A stretch of DNA of 17,142 nt from Enterovirga sp. (GCA_028290385.1 JAQGJZ010000486.1:1-17142); one strand, 5' to 3'; positions 7,354 to 15,501 are shown, counted from the first letter of the stretch. Numbers and translations: made by a program. The notes: generated by a model not told the origin, from the sequence alone.

Positions 7354-7722
7354 TCACTTCTTCTTGCCGGCGATCGGCTTCGCCTTGCCCTTGCGGGTAC
7401 GGGCGTTGGTGTGGGTGCGCTGACCGCGGACCGGCAGATTGCGACGGTGACGCAGGCCGCGGTAGCAGGCCAGGTCCATGAGCCGCTTGATGTTCATCGA
7501 GACTTCGCGGCGGAGGTCACCCTCCACCAGGTAGTCGCGATCGATCGTCTCACGGATCTGCAGGACCTCGGCGTCCGTCAGCTGATTGACGCGGCGCTCC
7601 GGTTCGATCGAGACTTTCTCGACGATCTCCTGGGCCTTCTTCTGGCCGATGCCGTGGATGTACTGAAGCGCGATCACGACACGCTTGTTCGTTGGGATAT
7701 TGACGCCTGCGATACGGGCCAC
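7354..7722 (-). CDS. rpsM: 30S ribosomal protein S13
   Basis: This 122-residue protein is S13 of the small-subunit head, which contacts the large subunit. It begins [19 protein letters not shown], contains [13 protein letters not shown], and ends with the conserved basic region [35 protein letters not shown]. The start is a GTG at 7722 with GGAGAGG 5 nt upstream; the 25-codon extension to 7797 lacks homology and lies in the leader. Length is exactly that of the family. It is the first gene of the rpsM-rpsK-rpoA-rplQ unit. In most relatives adk and secY lie directly upstream; here the neighbour is a divergent phosphatase gene. Confidence 0.97.
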   Translation of the reverse strand: MARIAGVNIPTNKRVVIALQYIHGIGQKKAQEIVEKVSIEPERRVNQLTDAEVLQIRETIDRDYLVEGDLRREVSMNIKRLMDLACYRGLRHRRNLPVRGQRTHTNARTRKGKAKPIAGKKK

Positions 7723-7727
7723 GTCCG

Positions 7728-7734
7728 CCTCTCC
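7728..7734 (-). promoter_or_regulatory. Ribosome binding site deciding the rpsM GTG start
   Basis: GGAGAGG on the minus strand lies 5 nt before the GTG at 7722, which also gives the expected S13 N-terminus. Confidence 0.75.
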
Positions 7735-7865
7735 TCGCGCCGACGTTGCCGGCGCTCGATCATGTTTGACGCCGCCGGCGTCTTCTGTAACCGCCAAAAA
7801 GAGCGCAACGACTACCCCGTCTGGAGGGGGCCGCGCGACTCTCGAAAAGCTCGATTGACTGCGGC

Positions 7866-7894
7866 GCTGTAGCTACGGCGGCTGCCAATGTCAA
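7866..7894 (-). promoter_or_regulatory. Candidate promoter of the rpsM-rpsK-rpoA-rplQ operon
   Basis: The minus strand has a perfect -35, TTGACA (7889-7894), and at 17-bp spacing a -10 candidate TACAGC (7866-7871). Strong -35 and relaxed -10 elements are common for alphaproteobacterial sigma-70 promoters. A start near 7859 would give a leader of about 137 nt containing a hairpin, GACGCC-GGC-GGCGTC (7768-7782). A separate operon promoter is expected because adk and secY are not upstream. Confidence 0.5.
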
Positions 7895-7947
7895 CTTGAG
7901 GCGGGGTCGAACCCGAGCGTAGCGCCTTGTCAGCACCAACCCTCACC

Positions 7948-7961
7948 AGGCTCGCGAGCCT
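7948..7961. promoter_or_regulatory. 14-bp perfect palindrome upstream of the phosphatase gene
   Basis: AGGCTCGCGAGCCT is a perfect palindrome 50 bp before the phosphatase GTG, followed 3 bp later by TATAGG (7965-7970), a possible -10. No matching -35 is present at the proper distance, as can occur at activator- or repressor-controlled promoters. It may be a dimeric regulator site for the plus-strand cluster. Evidence is pattern only. Confidence 0.35.
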
Positions 7962-8010
7962 CCATATAGGTCGGCTTGACCGGACTGACCAGACCCGCCT
8001 AGCGGAAGGC

Positions 8011-8565
8011 GTGGCCCGCGCCGATCGAGACCCCTCCCCCTGGCAGCCGAATCTCAGCTGGATCACCGACCATCTGGCGGTGGGCGGCCGCTTTCCGGCC
8101 GAGCGCGCCGAAGCGCTCGCCCGGGACCTCGGGATCCGGGCGGTTGTCGATCTTCGGAGCGAGGCGCGGGACGACGAGGTCGTGCTGCGGCGGCACGGAA
8201 TCACGCTTCTCCATCTGCCGACGGACGACCACCATGCCGTGAGCCAGCCGATGCTGGAGGACGGCGTGGGCTTCGTGCGGCCCTTTCTCGACCGCGGCGA
8301 GCGCGTGCTGATCCATTGCGAGCACGGCATCGGCCGCTCCGCGACGCTGGCGCTCTGCGTGTTGGTGGAACGCGGCTACGAGCCGCTGGAGGCGCTTGAG
8401 CGCTCCAAGACCCGCCGTGCCCTCATCTCGCCCTCACCGGCGCAGTTTCACGTCTGGACGGCCTGGCTGGCGGCCTATGCGCGCGAGCACGGCAGCGGCT
8501 GGGAGATCCCGTCCTTCGAGGCCTTCAAGGCCATCGCCTACCGGCACCTGCAGTCCCCCGCCTGA
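8011..8565 (+). CDS. Dual-specificity/tyrosine-type protein phosphatase family
   Basis: The protein is 184 residues from the GTG at 8011. It is a small single-domain Cys-dependent phosphatase: P-loop HCEHGIGRSA gives HCx5R with nucleophile Cys103 and Arg109, and the likely general acid is one of Asp72/Asp73 in LPTDDHH. The start region WITDHLAVGGRF and VVDLRSEA match the opening strands of DSP-like folds. Substrate could be a phosphoprotein or a phosphorylated small molecule. The start is uncertain: GGAAGG is only 1 nt before the GTG, and a TTG at 7927 would add 28 residues; the gene might be leaderless. The stop overlaps the next start (TGATG), so the two proteins are probably made together. 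Confidence 0.85.
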   Translation: MARADRDPSPWQPNLSWITDHLAVGGRFPAERAEALARDLGIRAVVDLRSEARDDEVVLRRHGITLLHLPTDDHHAVSQPMLEDGVGFVRPFLDRGERVLIHCEHGIGRSATLALCVLVERGYEPLEALERSKTRRALISPSPAQFHVWTAWLAAYAREHGSGWEIPSFEAFKAIAYRHLQSPA

Positions 8566-10340
8566 TGCTGGTCTACGGCGACGCCCCCCGGCGTGAGACG
8601 GTCAGCGAGAAACTCGATCGCATCCGCGGCTTCATTGCGGACGCCCAAACGGCCGAGCCCTGGATCGTCGCGCACGGGCTGCTGGTTGCGGCGCTGGTGG
8701 AGGCCGGCGAGCTGGCGCAGGGCGTCGCCGACCGGGCTTTCGAGGCCGCCGGCCAGCGCGACGGACCCGCGGCGGACGGGTCTGCCGGGATGGCGCTCAC
8801 TCACGCTCTGGCCATAGCGGCCGGTCTGTCCTGGCGCGAAGGGCTGATCCGCACCGAGGGCCTCGCGGCTGCCACCGCCCGCGTCGAGCGCGAAGCCGCC
8901 GACGGCCCGCTCACGATCAAGCTCCCGGAGGGCTTTGCCCATTACGGGCTTTATCCCGAAACCTATTGGGAGGTCGCACGCGCGCTCGCAGGGCGCGACC
9001 TGCGGGTCATCGGCCTGCGCAGCATCGGCACGACCCTATCCGCCATGGTGGCGGCGGGCGCCGGGGCCCCCTGCCCGATCACGGTGCGCCCGGTCGGACA
9101 TCCGTTCGGCCGAACCCTCGCGCTCGCCCGGCCGCTCCCGATCCCGCCCGGCAGCGAGGTGGCGATCGTCGACGAGGGCCCCGGCCTGTCGGGCTCCTCG
9201 GTCGCCGGTGCCGGGGCGGCGGTCCTGGAGACGGGCGGGCTCGAAGCGGAGCGGCTTCATGTGTTTCCGAGCCACGCGAACGGGCCCGGAGCGCAGGCGA
9301 CGGAGGCCGTCCGCCGCTTCTGGTCGGCGGTTCGGATCCACCTGCGGAGCTTCGACGACGCGATCCTCGCCGCGCCGGCGCCGCGCGGCCTCGCCTCATG
9401 GGTAGCGGATCTCACCGGCGAGCCCCTCGGGGCGCTTCGCGAGATCAGCGGCGGCGCGTGGCGCTACTCCCGGGATTGGCCGCACGGGCTGCTGCCCCCC
9501 GTGCATCCCTGGCAGGAGAAGCGGAAGTTCCTCCTCGAGACGAGCTCGGGCACCTGGCTCCTGAAATTCGCCGGGATCGGCCGGATCGGGCTCGCGAAGT
9601 ACGAGCGGGCGGTGGCGCTGGCCGAGGCCGGGCTTGCCCCCGCTCCGCTCGGCTTCCGGCACGGCTTCATGATCGAACGCTGGCACGGGGACGCGAAGCC
9701 GCTCGACCCGCACGGCCCGGAGCGGCCCCGCTTCCTTGCGCATCTCGGGCGCTATCTCGGCTTCCGCGCCCGATCGTTCCCGGCGCAGCCGGACCAGGGG
9801 GCGTCGGGCAAGCAGCTATTCGAGATGCTTCGCTGCAATGTCGAAGAAGAGTTCGGAACCGGACGCAGCAAAGACCTCGAAGGCTGGCCCGCTGAGCTTG
9901 CGGCGCGCGATGGAGATGGGCTTCGGGTCGAGACAGACAATCGCCTGCATGCCTGGGAGTGGCTCGTGCTGCCGGACGGAACGATCCTCAAGGCGGACGC
10001 CCTTGATCATCATGCCGGGCACGATCTTATCGGATGCCAGGACATCACCTGGGATATTGCCGGTGCTGCCGTCGAATTTACGTTATCCCCAGACGAACAC
10101 CGCGACGTGATCGGCGCCGTCGAACGAGTCTCAGGCTTGGCCGTTGATCGCGCGAAGATGCGCTTCGCGACGCTCTGCTATACGGCCTTTCAGCTTGGCT
10201 ATTATCGAGAGGCTGCCGCCTCATCCACGACGGCCCCGGACGAGTTCGCGCGGCTCAGGGCCGCTGCGGACCGTTACGCGTCGTTCCTCTCTGTCCTTCT
10301 CGCCGTCGGGAAAGGATCCAACGCGCCCCCCGGTGATTAA
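8565..10340 (+). CDS. Phosphoribosyltransferase-like domain fused to APH/choline-kinase-like domain
   Basis: The protein is 591 residues and has no name I recognise. The first ~110 residues are helical and of unknown role. Residues ~145-240 look like a PRTase: [17 protein letters not shown], then strand [14 protein letters not shown] (199-212), which occupies the position of the PRPP-binding DDxxxTGxS loop. Residues ~295-545 look like an APH/choline-kinase fold: WLLKFAG (Lys334 as ATP lysine candidate), [29 protein letters not shown], and an unusual C-lobe [23 protein letters not shown] (from ~475) where the catalytic and metal-binding segments would be; a canonical HGDLHPxN is not visible. 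It is coupled to the phosphatase by a TGATG overlap. It may act on a ribosylated or phosphorylated metabolite; this is inference. Confidence 0.75.
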   Translation: MLVYGDAPRRETVSEKLDRIRGFIADAQTAEPWIVAHGLLVAALVEAGELAQGVADRAFEAAGQRDGPAADGSAGMALTHALAIAAGLSWREGLIRTEGLAAATARVEREAADGPLTIKLPEGFAHYGLYPETYWEVARALAGRDLRVIGLRSIGTTLSAMVAAGAGAPCPITVRPVGHPFGRTLALARPLPIPPGSEVAIVDEGPGLSGSSVAGAGAAVLETGGLEAERLHVFPSHANGPGAQATEAVRRFWSAVRIHLRSFDDAILAAPAPRGLASWVADLTGEPLGALREISGGAWRYSRDWPHGLLPPVHPWQEKRKFLLETSSGTWLLKFAGIGRIGLAKYERAVALAEAGLAPAPLGFRHGFMIERWHGDAKPLDPHGPERPRFLAHLGRYLGFRARSFPAQPDQGASGKQLFEMLRCNVEEEFGTGRSKDLEGWPAELAARDGDGLRVETDNRLHAWEWLVLPDGTILKADALDHHAGHDLIGCQDITWDIAGAAVEFTLSPDEHRDVIGAVERVSGLAVDRAKMRFATLCYTAFQLGYYREAAASSTTAPDEFARLRAAADRYASFLSVLLAVGKGSNAPPGD

Positions 10341-10474
10341 GGAAAAAAGGAATAGAGTCTTCCGCATCTACAAAGAACCTGCTTTTGTCCTGCCTTGGGC
10401 TGGCCTATCAACGCGTGAGCCTCTCCTGCCCGCCCAGCTTCCCCGGATGGCCTCCAGCTCGAAAGGATGACGCG
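10341..10474 (+). promoter_or_regulatory. Spacer before the lysine-rich protein gene, possible internal promoter
   Basis: This 134-bp gap starts with an AT-rich GGAAAAAAGGAAT run. TTGTCC (10385-10390) and TATCAA (10406-10411) are only 15 bp apart, so the promoter match is weak. No strong terminator is seen after the upstream stop. Because it is the only sizeable gap in the plus-strand cluster, the sugar genes may form a separate transcript beginning here. Confidence 0.25.
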
Positions 10475-11047
10475 ATGAGCGCTTCTTCGAAAACCATGGA
10501 CCACAGCGAGATCCGGAAATGGGCCGAGGCGCGTGGCGGGCGTCCGTCGGTCGTGCGGACCGGCGGCGGCAAGGGGAAGAACAAGTCGGGCGGCGTGCTT
10601 CGGATCGATTTCGGCCCGAAGGAGGAAACCTTCGAGGAGATCTCCTGGGACGAGTTCTTCGAGATCTTCGACCAGTCGCACGTCTCCTTCCTCCATCAGG
10701 ACCAGACGAAGGACGGAAAGGGCAGCCGCTTCAACAAGTTCGTCGAGCGCTCCCCCGAGGAGGATAAGGCGGCCGGCAAGAAGGGTGGCGGCAAGAAGGC
10801 CGCGGCCAAGTCTGCTGCCGCGTCTGCGAAATCGAGCGACAGCAAGGCTGCGGACAAGAAGAGCAAGGCTGCAAAGCCGGTCTCCGCGAAGTCGGGCGGG
10901 AGTTCCGGGGAGACCGAGGGCAAAGCCGGACGCAAGGCGGACGCGAAGGCTGCCAAGAGCAGCGCCAAGAGCGAATCGAAGAACGCCTCCAAGGCGAGCG
11001 GCACCAAATCGAGCGGCTCGAAGTCGAGCAAGGCAAAGGCTGAGTAA
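10475..11047 (+). CDS. Small conserved domain with lysine/alanine/serine-rich histone H1-like tail
   Basis: The protein is 190 residues. The N-terminal part (about 1-92: [55 protein letters not shown]) resembles a family of small uncharacterised proteins often mislabelled 1,4-alpha-glucan branching enzyme. It has none of the catalytic features of that enzyme. From about residue 93 the sequence is low-complexity Lys/Ala/Ser/Gly with SAKS, SKAA and AAKS motifs, like bacterial histone H1-type tails, and could bind nucleic acid or another polyanion. The ATG at 10475 follows AAAGGATG at a good distance and gives the family N-terminus; an in-frame start at 10385 is not supported. It ends 6 bp before the first sugar-epimerase gene, suggesting cotranscription. 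Confidence 0.8.
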   Translation: MSASSKTMDHSEIRKWAEARGGRPSVVRTGGGKGKNKSGGVLRIDFGPKEETFEEISWDEFFEIFDQSHVSFLHQDQTKDGKGSRFNKFVERSPEEDKAAGKKGGGKKAAAKSAAASAKSSDSKAADKKSKAAKPVSAKSGGSSGETEGKAGRKADAKAAKSSAKSESKNASKASGTKSSGSKSSKAKAE

Positions 11048-11053
11048 AAAGAC

Positions 11054-12163
11054 GTGGCAGAGACGATCCTGATCACCGGCGGCGCGGGCTTTATCGGCCG
11101 CTACGTCTCCCGCGCGCTGCTGGACCGCGGCGACCGCGTCGTCATCCTGGACAGCCTGATCGAGCAGGTGCACGGCGGCAAAGCCGAGCCCGATGGCCTG
11201 GACCCGCGGGCCGAGCTGATCGTGGGCGATGTCCGCGAGGACGCCGTCGTGCGGGCCGCCCTGAAGGGCGTCGACAAGGTCGTGCATCTCGCGGCCGAGG
11301 TCGGCGTCGGGCAGAGCATGTACGCGATCGACCGCTACGTCTCGGTCAACGACCTCGGCACGGCCGTGCTCTTCCAGGAGCTCATCGCCAAGCCGGTGAA
11401 GCGCGTCGTCGTCGCGTCGTCCATGAGCATCTACGGCGAGGGCCTCTACCACACGGTCGATGGCGAGCTGGTCGAAGACGCGATCCGGCAGCCCAATTCC
11501 GGCGCGCCATGGGACCCGCCAGACGCGAAGGGCCGGCCCATGATCCCGGTGCCGACGCCGGAATCGAAGCGGCCGACGCTCGCCTCCGTGTACGCGATCA
11601 CCAAGCACGTGCAGGAACGGCTGACGCTCACGCTGGCGCCCTATTACGGCATGGAAGGTGTCGCGCTCCGTCTGTGGAACGCCTACGGGCCCGGCCAGGC
11701 GCTCTCGAACCCCTATACGGGCGTGCTCGCGATCTTTGCCTCGCGCATCCACAACGGCAACCGGCCGGTCATCTTCGAGGACGGCCAGCAGCGGCGCGAC
11801 TTCGTGCATGTCGAGGACGTGGCGCAGGCCTTCTTGCTCGCGCTCGATCGGCCCGAAGCGGCCGGACAGGTCTACAACATCGGCAGCGGGGTGGACCGCA
11901 CCGTGCAGGAAGTCGCCGAACTCCTCGCGAACGCGATGGGCCGGCCGGACCTGACCCCCGAGATCGCCGGCAAGGCGCGCGCAGGCGACATCCGCCACAA
12001 CATCCCGGACATCAGCAAGGCCAGGACGGAGCTCGGCTACGCGCCCCGCAAGGACTTCGCCGAAGGGCTCCGCGAGCTCGCGGAGTGGGTCGCGCTGCAG
12101 CAGGCGCATGACCGTGTCAGCGAGGCCCGCAAGGAACTCGAGGCGCGGGGCCTCGTAGCATGA
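11054..12163 (+). CDS. Extended SDR NAD-dependent nucleotide-sugar epimerase/dehydratase
   Basis: The protein is 369 residues from a GTG at 11054. It is an extended short-chain dehydrogenase: NAD-binding ITGGAGFIGRYVSRALL (about 7-23), HLAAEVGVGQSM (78-89), Ser in VVASSMSIYGEG (about 119-130) and the catalytic Tyr180-xxx-Lys184 in SVYAITK. The substrate half has LRLWNAYGPGQALSNPYTG and DFVHVEDVAQAF. It probably epimerises or dehydrates a nucleotide-linked hexose in the cytoplasm; the exact sugar cannot be read. The Ser-to-Tyr distance is longer than in GalE, with an Asp/Pro-rich segment at about 130-175. It starts 6 bp after the lysine-rich gene and its end overlaps the next start (ATGA). Confidence 0.88.
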   Translation: MAETILITGGAGFIGRYVSRALLDRGDRVVILDSLIEQVHGGKAEPDGLDPRAELIVGDVREDAVVRAALKGVDKVVHLAAEVGVGQSMYAIDRYVSVNDLGTAVLFQELIAKPVKRVVVASSMSIYGEGLYHTVDGELVEDAIRQPNSGAPWDPPDAKGRPMIPVPTPESKRPTLASVYAITKHVQERLTLTLAPYYGMEGVALRLWNAYGPGQALSNPYTGVLAIFASRIHNGNRPVIFEDGQQRRDFVHVEDVAQAFLLALDRPEAAGQVYNIGSGVDRTVQEVAELLANAMGRPDLTPEIAGKARAGDIRHNIPDISKARTELGYAPRKDFAEGLRELAEWVALQQAHDRVSEARKELEARGLVA

Positions 12164-13254
12164 GCGACGCCACCCCTGCCCTTGTCGGCCGCCGGCCAAT
12201 CCTCGTCACCGGTGGCGCGGGCTTCATCGGCTCGAACCTCGCGGACCGGCTCGCCCGCGATGGGCACGACGTGCTCGTCTTGGACGCGCTTGCCCGCCCC
12301 GGCGTCGACCGCAATCTCGCCTGGCTGACCGAGCGGCACCCGCGGCGAATCTCGGCCGTGATCGCGGATGTCCGGTCGGAGACCGAGCTCGCCGCCGCCG
12401 CCCGGGATGCCTCGGCAGTCTTCCACATGGCCGCGCAGGTTGCCGTGACGACCAGCATGGTCGACCCGGTCTCGGATTTCGAGATCAACGTGAAGGCGAC
12501 GCTCGCCCTGCTCGAGGCCCTCCGGGCCCGGCCCGAGCCGGCGCCGCTGATCTTCGCATCCACGAACAAGGTCTATGGCGACCTCGCGGATGTCGGGCTC
12601 GCGCTCACCGACGATGCCTATCTCCCCGTCGACCCCGCGGTGCGGGCGAACGGCATCGGCGAGAGCCGGCCGCTGGATTTCCACACGCCCTATGGCTGCT
12701 CGAAGGGCGCGGCGGACCAATACGTCCTCGACTACGCGCGCTCGTTCGACGTGCCGACCTCCGTCCTGCGCATGAGCTGCATCTACGGCCAGCGCCAGAT
12801 GGGGACGGAGGACCAGGGCTGGGTCGCGCATTTCGCAATCCGGGCCATCGAGGGCGAGCCGATCTCGATCTATGGCGACGGCGCGCAGGTTCGCGACGTG
12901 CTCGACGTCTCCGATGCGGTTGAGGCCTATGTGGCCGCGCTTCGCGACATCCGGGGGATTTCGGGCCGCGCATTCAACCTCGGCGGCGGGCCGCAGAACG
13001 CGATCAGCCTGCGCCACCTGATCCGGCACCTGTCTGACCTGACCGGTCGGGAGGTCGAGGCGAGCTATTCCGACTGGCGCCCCGGCGATCAGCGCTACTT
13101 CGTGGCCGATGCCCGCTCGATCCGGACGGCGCTGGGGCTCAACGCACCCGTGCCGTGGCGGAAGGGCGTCGCCAATCTGGTAGCCTGGCTCCAGGCAGAG
13201 CGGGGGCTCGATGCGGTCGCGGCCCGGCCCGCGCGGGTGGGCGCGCTCTCGTGA
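12160..13254 (+). CDS. SDR epimerase of the CDP-paratose/tyvelose 2-epimerase (RfbE) type
   Basis: The protein is 364 residues and starts at ATG 12160, overlapping the previous stop by 4 nt. The NAD-binding LVTGGAGFIGSNLADRL begins near residue 15. The motifs FASTNKVYGD (132-141), PYGCSKGAADQYVLDYAR with Tyr178/Lys182, RMSCIYGQRQMGTEDQGWVAHF and the late SDWRPGDQRYFV are those of CDP-paratose 2-epimerase-like enzymes, which invert C2 of CDP-dideoxyhexoses. The family is also widely found outside O-antigen loci, so the natural substrate may be another nucleotide hexose; genes for making CDP-dideoxyhexose are not in this window. It is inferred to supply the donor for the glycosyltransferases that follow. 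Confidence 0.87.
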   Translation: MSDATPALVGRRPILVTGGAGFIGSNLADRLARDGHDVLVLDALARPGVDRNLAWLTERHPRRISAVIADVRSETELAAAARDASAVFHMAAQVAVTTSMVDPVSDFEINVKATLALLEALRARPEPAPLIFASTNKVYGDLADVGLALTDDAYLPVDPAVRANGIGESRPLDFHTPYGCSKGAADQYVLDYARSFDVPTSVLRMSCIYGQRQMGTEDQGWVAHFAIRAIEGEPISIYGDGAQVRDVLDVSDAVEAYVAALRDIRGISGRAFNLGGGPQNAISLRHLIRHLSDLTGREVEASYSDWRPGDQRYFVADARSIRTALGLNAPVPWRKGVANLVAWLQAERGLDAVAARPARVGALS

Positions 13255-13276
13255 TGGCGTTGCCCGGCGCGATCTG

Positions 13277-14389
13277 ATGGGCGCCCCCACGAAGGTGCTG
13301 ATGACCGCCGATGCCGTCGGCGGCGTGTGGACCTACGCGCTGGATCTGGCGGCCGGGCTTCGCCGGGACGGCGTCGAGACGGTCCTGGCCGCGCTTGGTC
13401 CCGCGATGTCGGACGCGCAGCGCGCGGCGGCGGGCGCGATCCCGGGGTTGCAGCTCGTCGAGACCGGCCTTCCGCTCGATTGGACGGCCGACAGCGCAGC
13501 CGAGATCACCGAGGCCGGGCGCGCGGTCGCGGCGCTGGCCACGGCGTATGGCTGCGACCTCGTCCACCTGAACAGCCCGGCCCTTGCGGCCGAAGCGCGT
13601 TTCCCCTGCCCGGTGATCGCCGTCTGCCATTCCTGCGTGGCGACCTGGTGGGACGCCGTGCGCGGCACCGAACTCCCGGACGATTTCGCGTGGCGGGCGG
13701 ACCTCGTCCGCGCCGGCTACGCGGCCTCCGACCTGCTGCTGGCACCGAGCGCCGCCTTCGCCCGGGCGACGGCCGATGCCTATGGGCTCTCCGAGCCGCC
13801 GCGTGTCGTCCATAACGGCCGGGCTGCGCGGCCCCCTGTGGCCGCCCCGGACTCGACCGAGCCCTTCGTGCTGACCGCGGGACGCCTCTGGGACGACGGC
13901 AAGAACGTTTCGACCCTCGACCGGGTCGCCGCCCGTTTGTCCGCGCCGGTGGTTGCCGCCGGACCGCCTGTCGGCCCGAACGGCGCCGCGATCGCGCTCC
14001 ACCACGCGAAGGCGCTCGGCCATGTCGATGCCGACACGCTCGACCGCCTGTTCGGCGCGCGCCCGGTCTTCGCGTCGCTTGCCCTCTACGAGCCCTTCGG
14101 CCTCGCCGCGCTCGAAGCCGCACAGGCCGGCTGCCCGCTCGTCCTTTCCGACATCCCGACCTTTCGCGAGCTGTGGGACGGAGCGGCCGTGCTCGTGAAC
14201 CCGGCCGACGAGGACCGGGCGGCGGCGATCCTCGGCGCGCTGCTCGGGGATGCCGACGAGCGCGATCGCCTCGGGCGCGCGGCCGCCGAACGCGCGCGCA
14301 GCTACACGGCCGAGAGCATGGTCGCCGGGGTGCTGGATGCCTATCGCGACCTCCTCGGTCAGACTGATCCGATGACGGCCGCCGCCTGA
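13277..14389 (+). CDS. GT4-family glycosyltransferase
   Basis: The protein is 370 residues and begins MGAPTKVLMTADAVGGVWTY, with the acceptor-side glycine loop GGVWTYALDLAAGL (about 15-28). The donor half shows LTAGRLWDDGKN (199-210) and the EX7E pair Glu272/Glu280 in LYEPFGLAALEAAQAGCPLVLSD, typical of retaining GT-B enzymes. It is cytoplasmic, with no signal or membrane helix. The ATG at 13277 is chosen because the fold starts there and other in-frame starts would run back into the epimerase gene. It lies 22 bp after the epimerase stop, and its own stop overlaps the next start (TGATG). It likely adds one sugar in the same pathway as the three CgeB-like genes. Confidence 0.87.
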   Translation: MGAPTKVLMTADAVGGVWTYALDLAAGLRRDGVETVLAALGPAMSDAQRAAAGAIPGLQLVETGLPLDWTADSAAEITEAGRAVAALATAYGCDLVHLNSPALAAEARFPCPVIAVCHSCVATWWDAVRGTELPDDFAWRADLVRAGYAASDLLLAPSAAFARATADAYGLSEPPRVVHNGRAARPPVAAPDSTEPFVLTAGRLWDDGKNVSTLDRVAARLSAPVVAAGPPVGPNGAAIALHHAKALGHVDADTLDRLFGARPVFASLALYEPFGLAALEAAQAGCPLVLSDIPTFRELWDGAAVLVNPADEDRAAAILGALLGDADERDRLGRAAAERARSYTAESMVAGVLDAYRDLLGQTDPMTAAA

Positions 14390-15501
14390 TGCGCTTTGTT
14401 TATTTCACCCACTCGCTCCTTTCCTGCTGGAACCACGGCAACGCGCATTTCCTGCGCGGCGTCTTTCGCGAGCTGATCGCCCGCGGGCACGACACCCGCG
14501 TGCTCGAGCCCGCCGGCAACTGGAGCCTCTACAATCTCCTTCGCGACCACGGCGAGACGGGTCTCGCCGCCTTCCGGGCCGGGTATCCGGAGCTGGACTC
14601 GGAGAGCTACGGCGCCGATCTCGACCTCGATCGCGCGCTGGACGGCGCGGACGTGGTCATCGTCCATGAATGGAACGAGCATGCCTTGGTGGCGGCAATC
14701 GGGGCCCATCGGGCCCGCGGCGGGCGCTACACGCTGCTGTTCCACGACACGCATCACCGCGCGGTCAGCGACCCGCAATCGATGCGCGCCTACGACCTTT
14801 CCGGCTATGACGGCGTGCTCGCCTTTGGGGAGACCCTGAGCGAGGTTTATCGCGGCTGGGGCTGGGGCGGGCGCGTCTTCACCTGGCACGAGGCCGCCGA
14901 CACGCGCCTGTTCCGGCCGCCGGCCGTCGACGGCGCGCGGGCGGGCCTCGTCTGGATCGGCAATTGGGGCGACGACGAGCGCAGCGAGGAGCTGGAAGCC
15001 TACCTGTTCCGCCCCGCGGCCGAGCTCGGGCTGCCGCTCGACGTCTACGGCGTCCGCTACCCGGAGGCGGCGCAGGCCACCCTCACCCAGCACGACGCGC
15101 GCTATCTCGGCTGGCTGCCGAACGCGCGGGCGCCGGAGATCTTTGCGCGCCACCTCGCGACCGCCCACGTGCCGCGGCGGCTTTACGTGCAGCAACTCCC
15201 CGGCATCCCCACCATCCGGGTGTTCGAGGCGCTAGCCTGCGGCATCCCGCTCGTTTCCGCGCCGTGGCGCGACGACGAGGGCCTGTTCCGGGTCGGCACG
15301 GACTTTCTGATGGCCGGCGATGCGGCCGAGATGGCGCGCCATCTGAAGGCCGTGCGGGACGATTCCGACCTGCGCGCCTCGCTCACCCGACACGGGCTGG
15401 AGACGATCCTGGCCCGCCACACCTGTTCACACCGCGCAGACGAGCTGCTGGCCACCATCGACCGGGTGGCCGGACCTCCTGCGCTGGAGACCGTCGCATG
15501 A
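14389..15501 (+). CDS. CgeB-like glycosyltransferase, first of three tandem paralogues
   Basis: The protein is 370 residues and starts at ATG 14389 by a 1-nt TGATG overlap. The N-terminus MRFVYFTHSLLSCWNHGNAH then FLRGVFRELIARGHD contains the S-x-x-S-x-W-x-x-G-N-A motif also seen in the next two proteins. The C-terminal half has VWIGNWGDDERSEE, YLGWLPN and TIRVFEALACGIPLVSAPW, matching the CgeB/Glyco_trans_1_2 (PF13524) type. CgeB was named from Bacillus spore-coat glycosylation genes; homologues are widespread as glycosyltransferases. The HDTHH segment replaces the D-x-D-x-P-x-T-L segment of the other two copies, so donor or acceptor may differ. Its end overlaps the next start (ATGA). Confidence 0.84.
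   Translation: MRFVYFTHSLLSCWNHGNAHFLRGVFRELIARGHDTRVLEPAGNWSLYNLLRDHGETGLAAFRAGYPELDSESYGADLDLDRALDGADVVIVHEWNEHALVAAIGAHRARGGRYTLLFHDTHHRAVSDPQSMRAYDLSGYDGVLAFGETLSEVYRGWGWGGRVFTWHEAADTRLFRPPAVDGARAGLVWIGNWGDDERSEELEAYLFRPAAELGLPLDVYGVRYPEAAQATLTQHDARYLGWLPNARAPEIFARHLATAHVPRRLYVQQLPGIPTIRVFEALACGIPLVSAPWRDDEGLFRVGTDFLMAGDAAEMARHLKAVRDDSDLRASLTRHGLETILARHTCSHRADELLATIDRVAGPPALETVA

Noticed and set aside
7723..7865. Remnant of adk upstream of rpsM
   Set aside because: No adenylate kinase-like peptide was recognised in the frames read; the stretch looks like a structured leader.
10475..11047. 1,4-alpha-glucan branching enzyme
   Set aside because: Database records often carry this name for related small proteins, but the protein is far too short and has no GH13 catalytic motifs.
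10337..12199. Very long minus-strand open frame (620 codons) opposite the lysine-rich and first SDR genes
   Set aside because: The translation is Arg/Ala/Leu/Asp-rich without recognisable motifs and is antisense to two well-supported genes; long shadow frames are expected at this GC content.
14964..15497. Upstream in-frame extension of the second CgeB-like gene
   Set aside because: It lies inside the first CgeB-like gene in another frame, and its translation is low-complexity Arg/Ala; the ATG at 15498 with ATGA overlap is clear.
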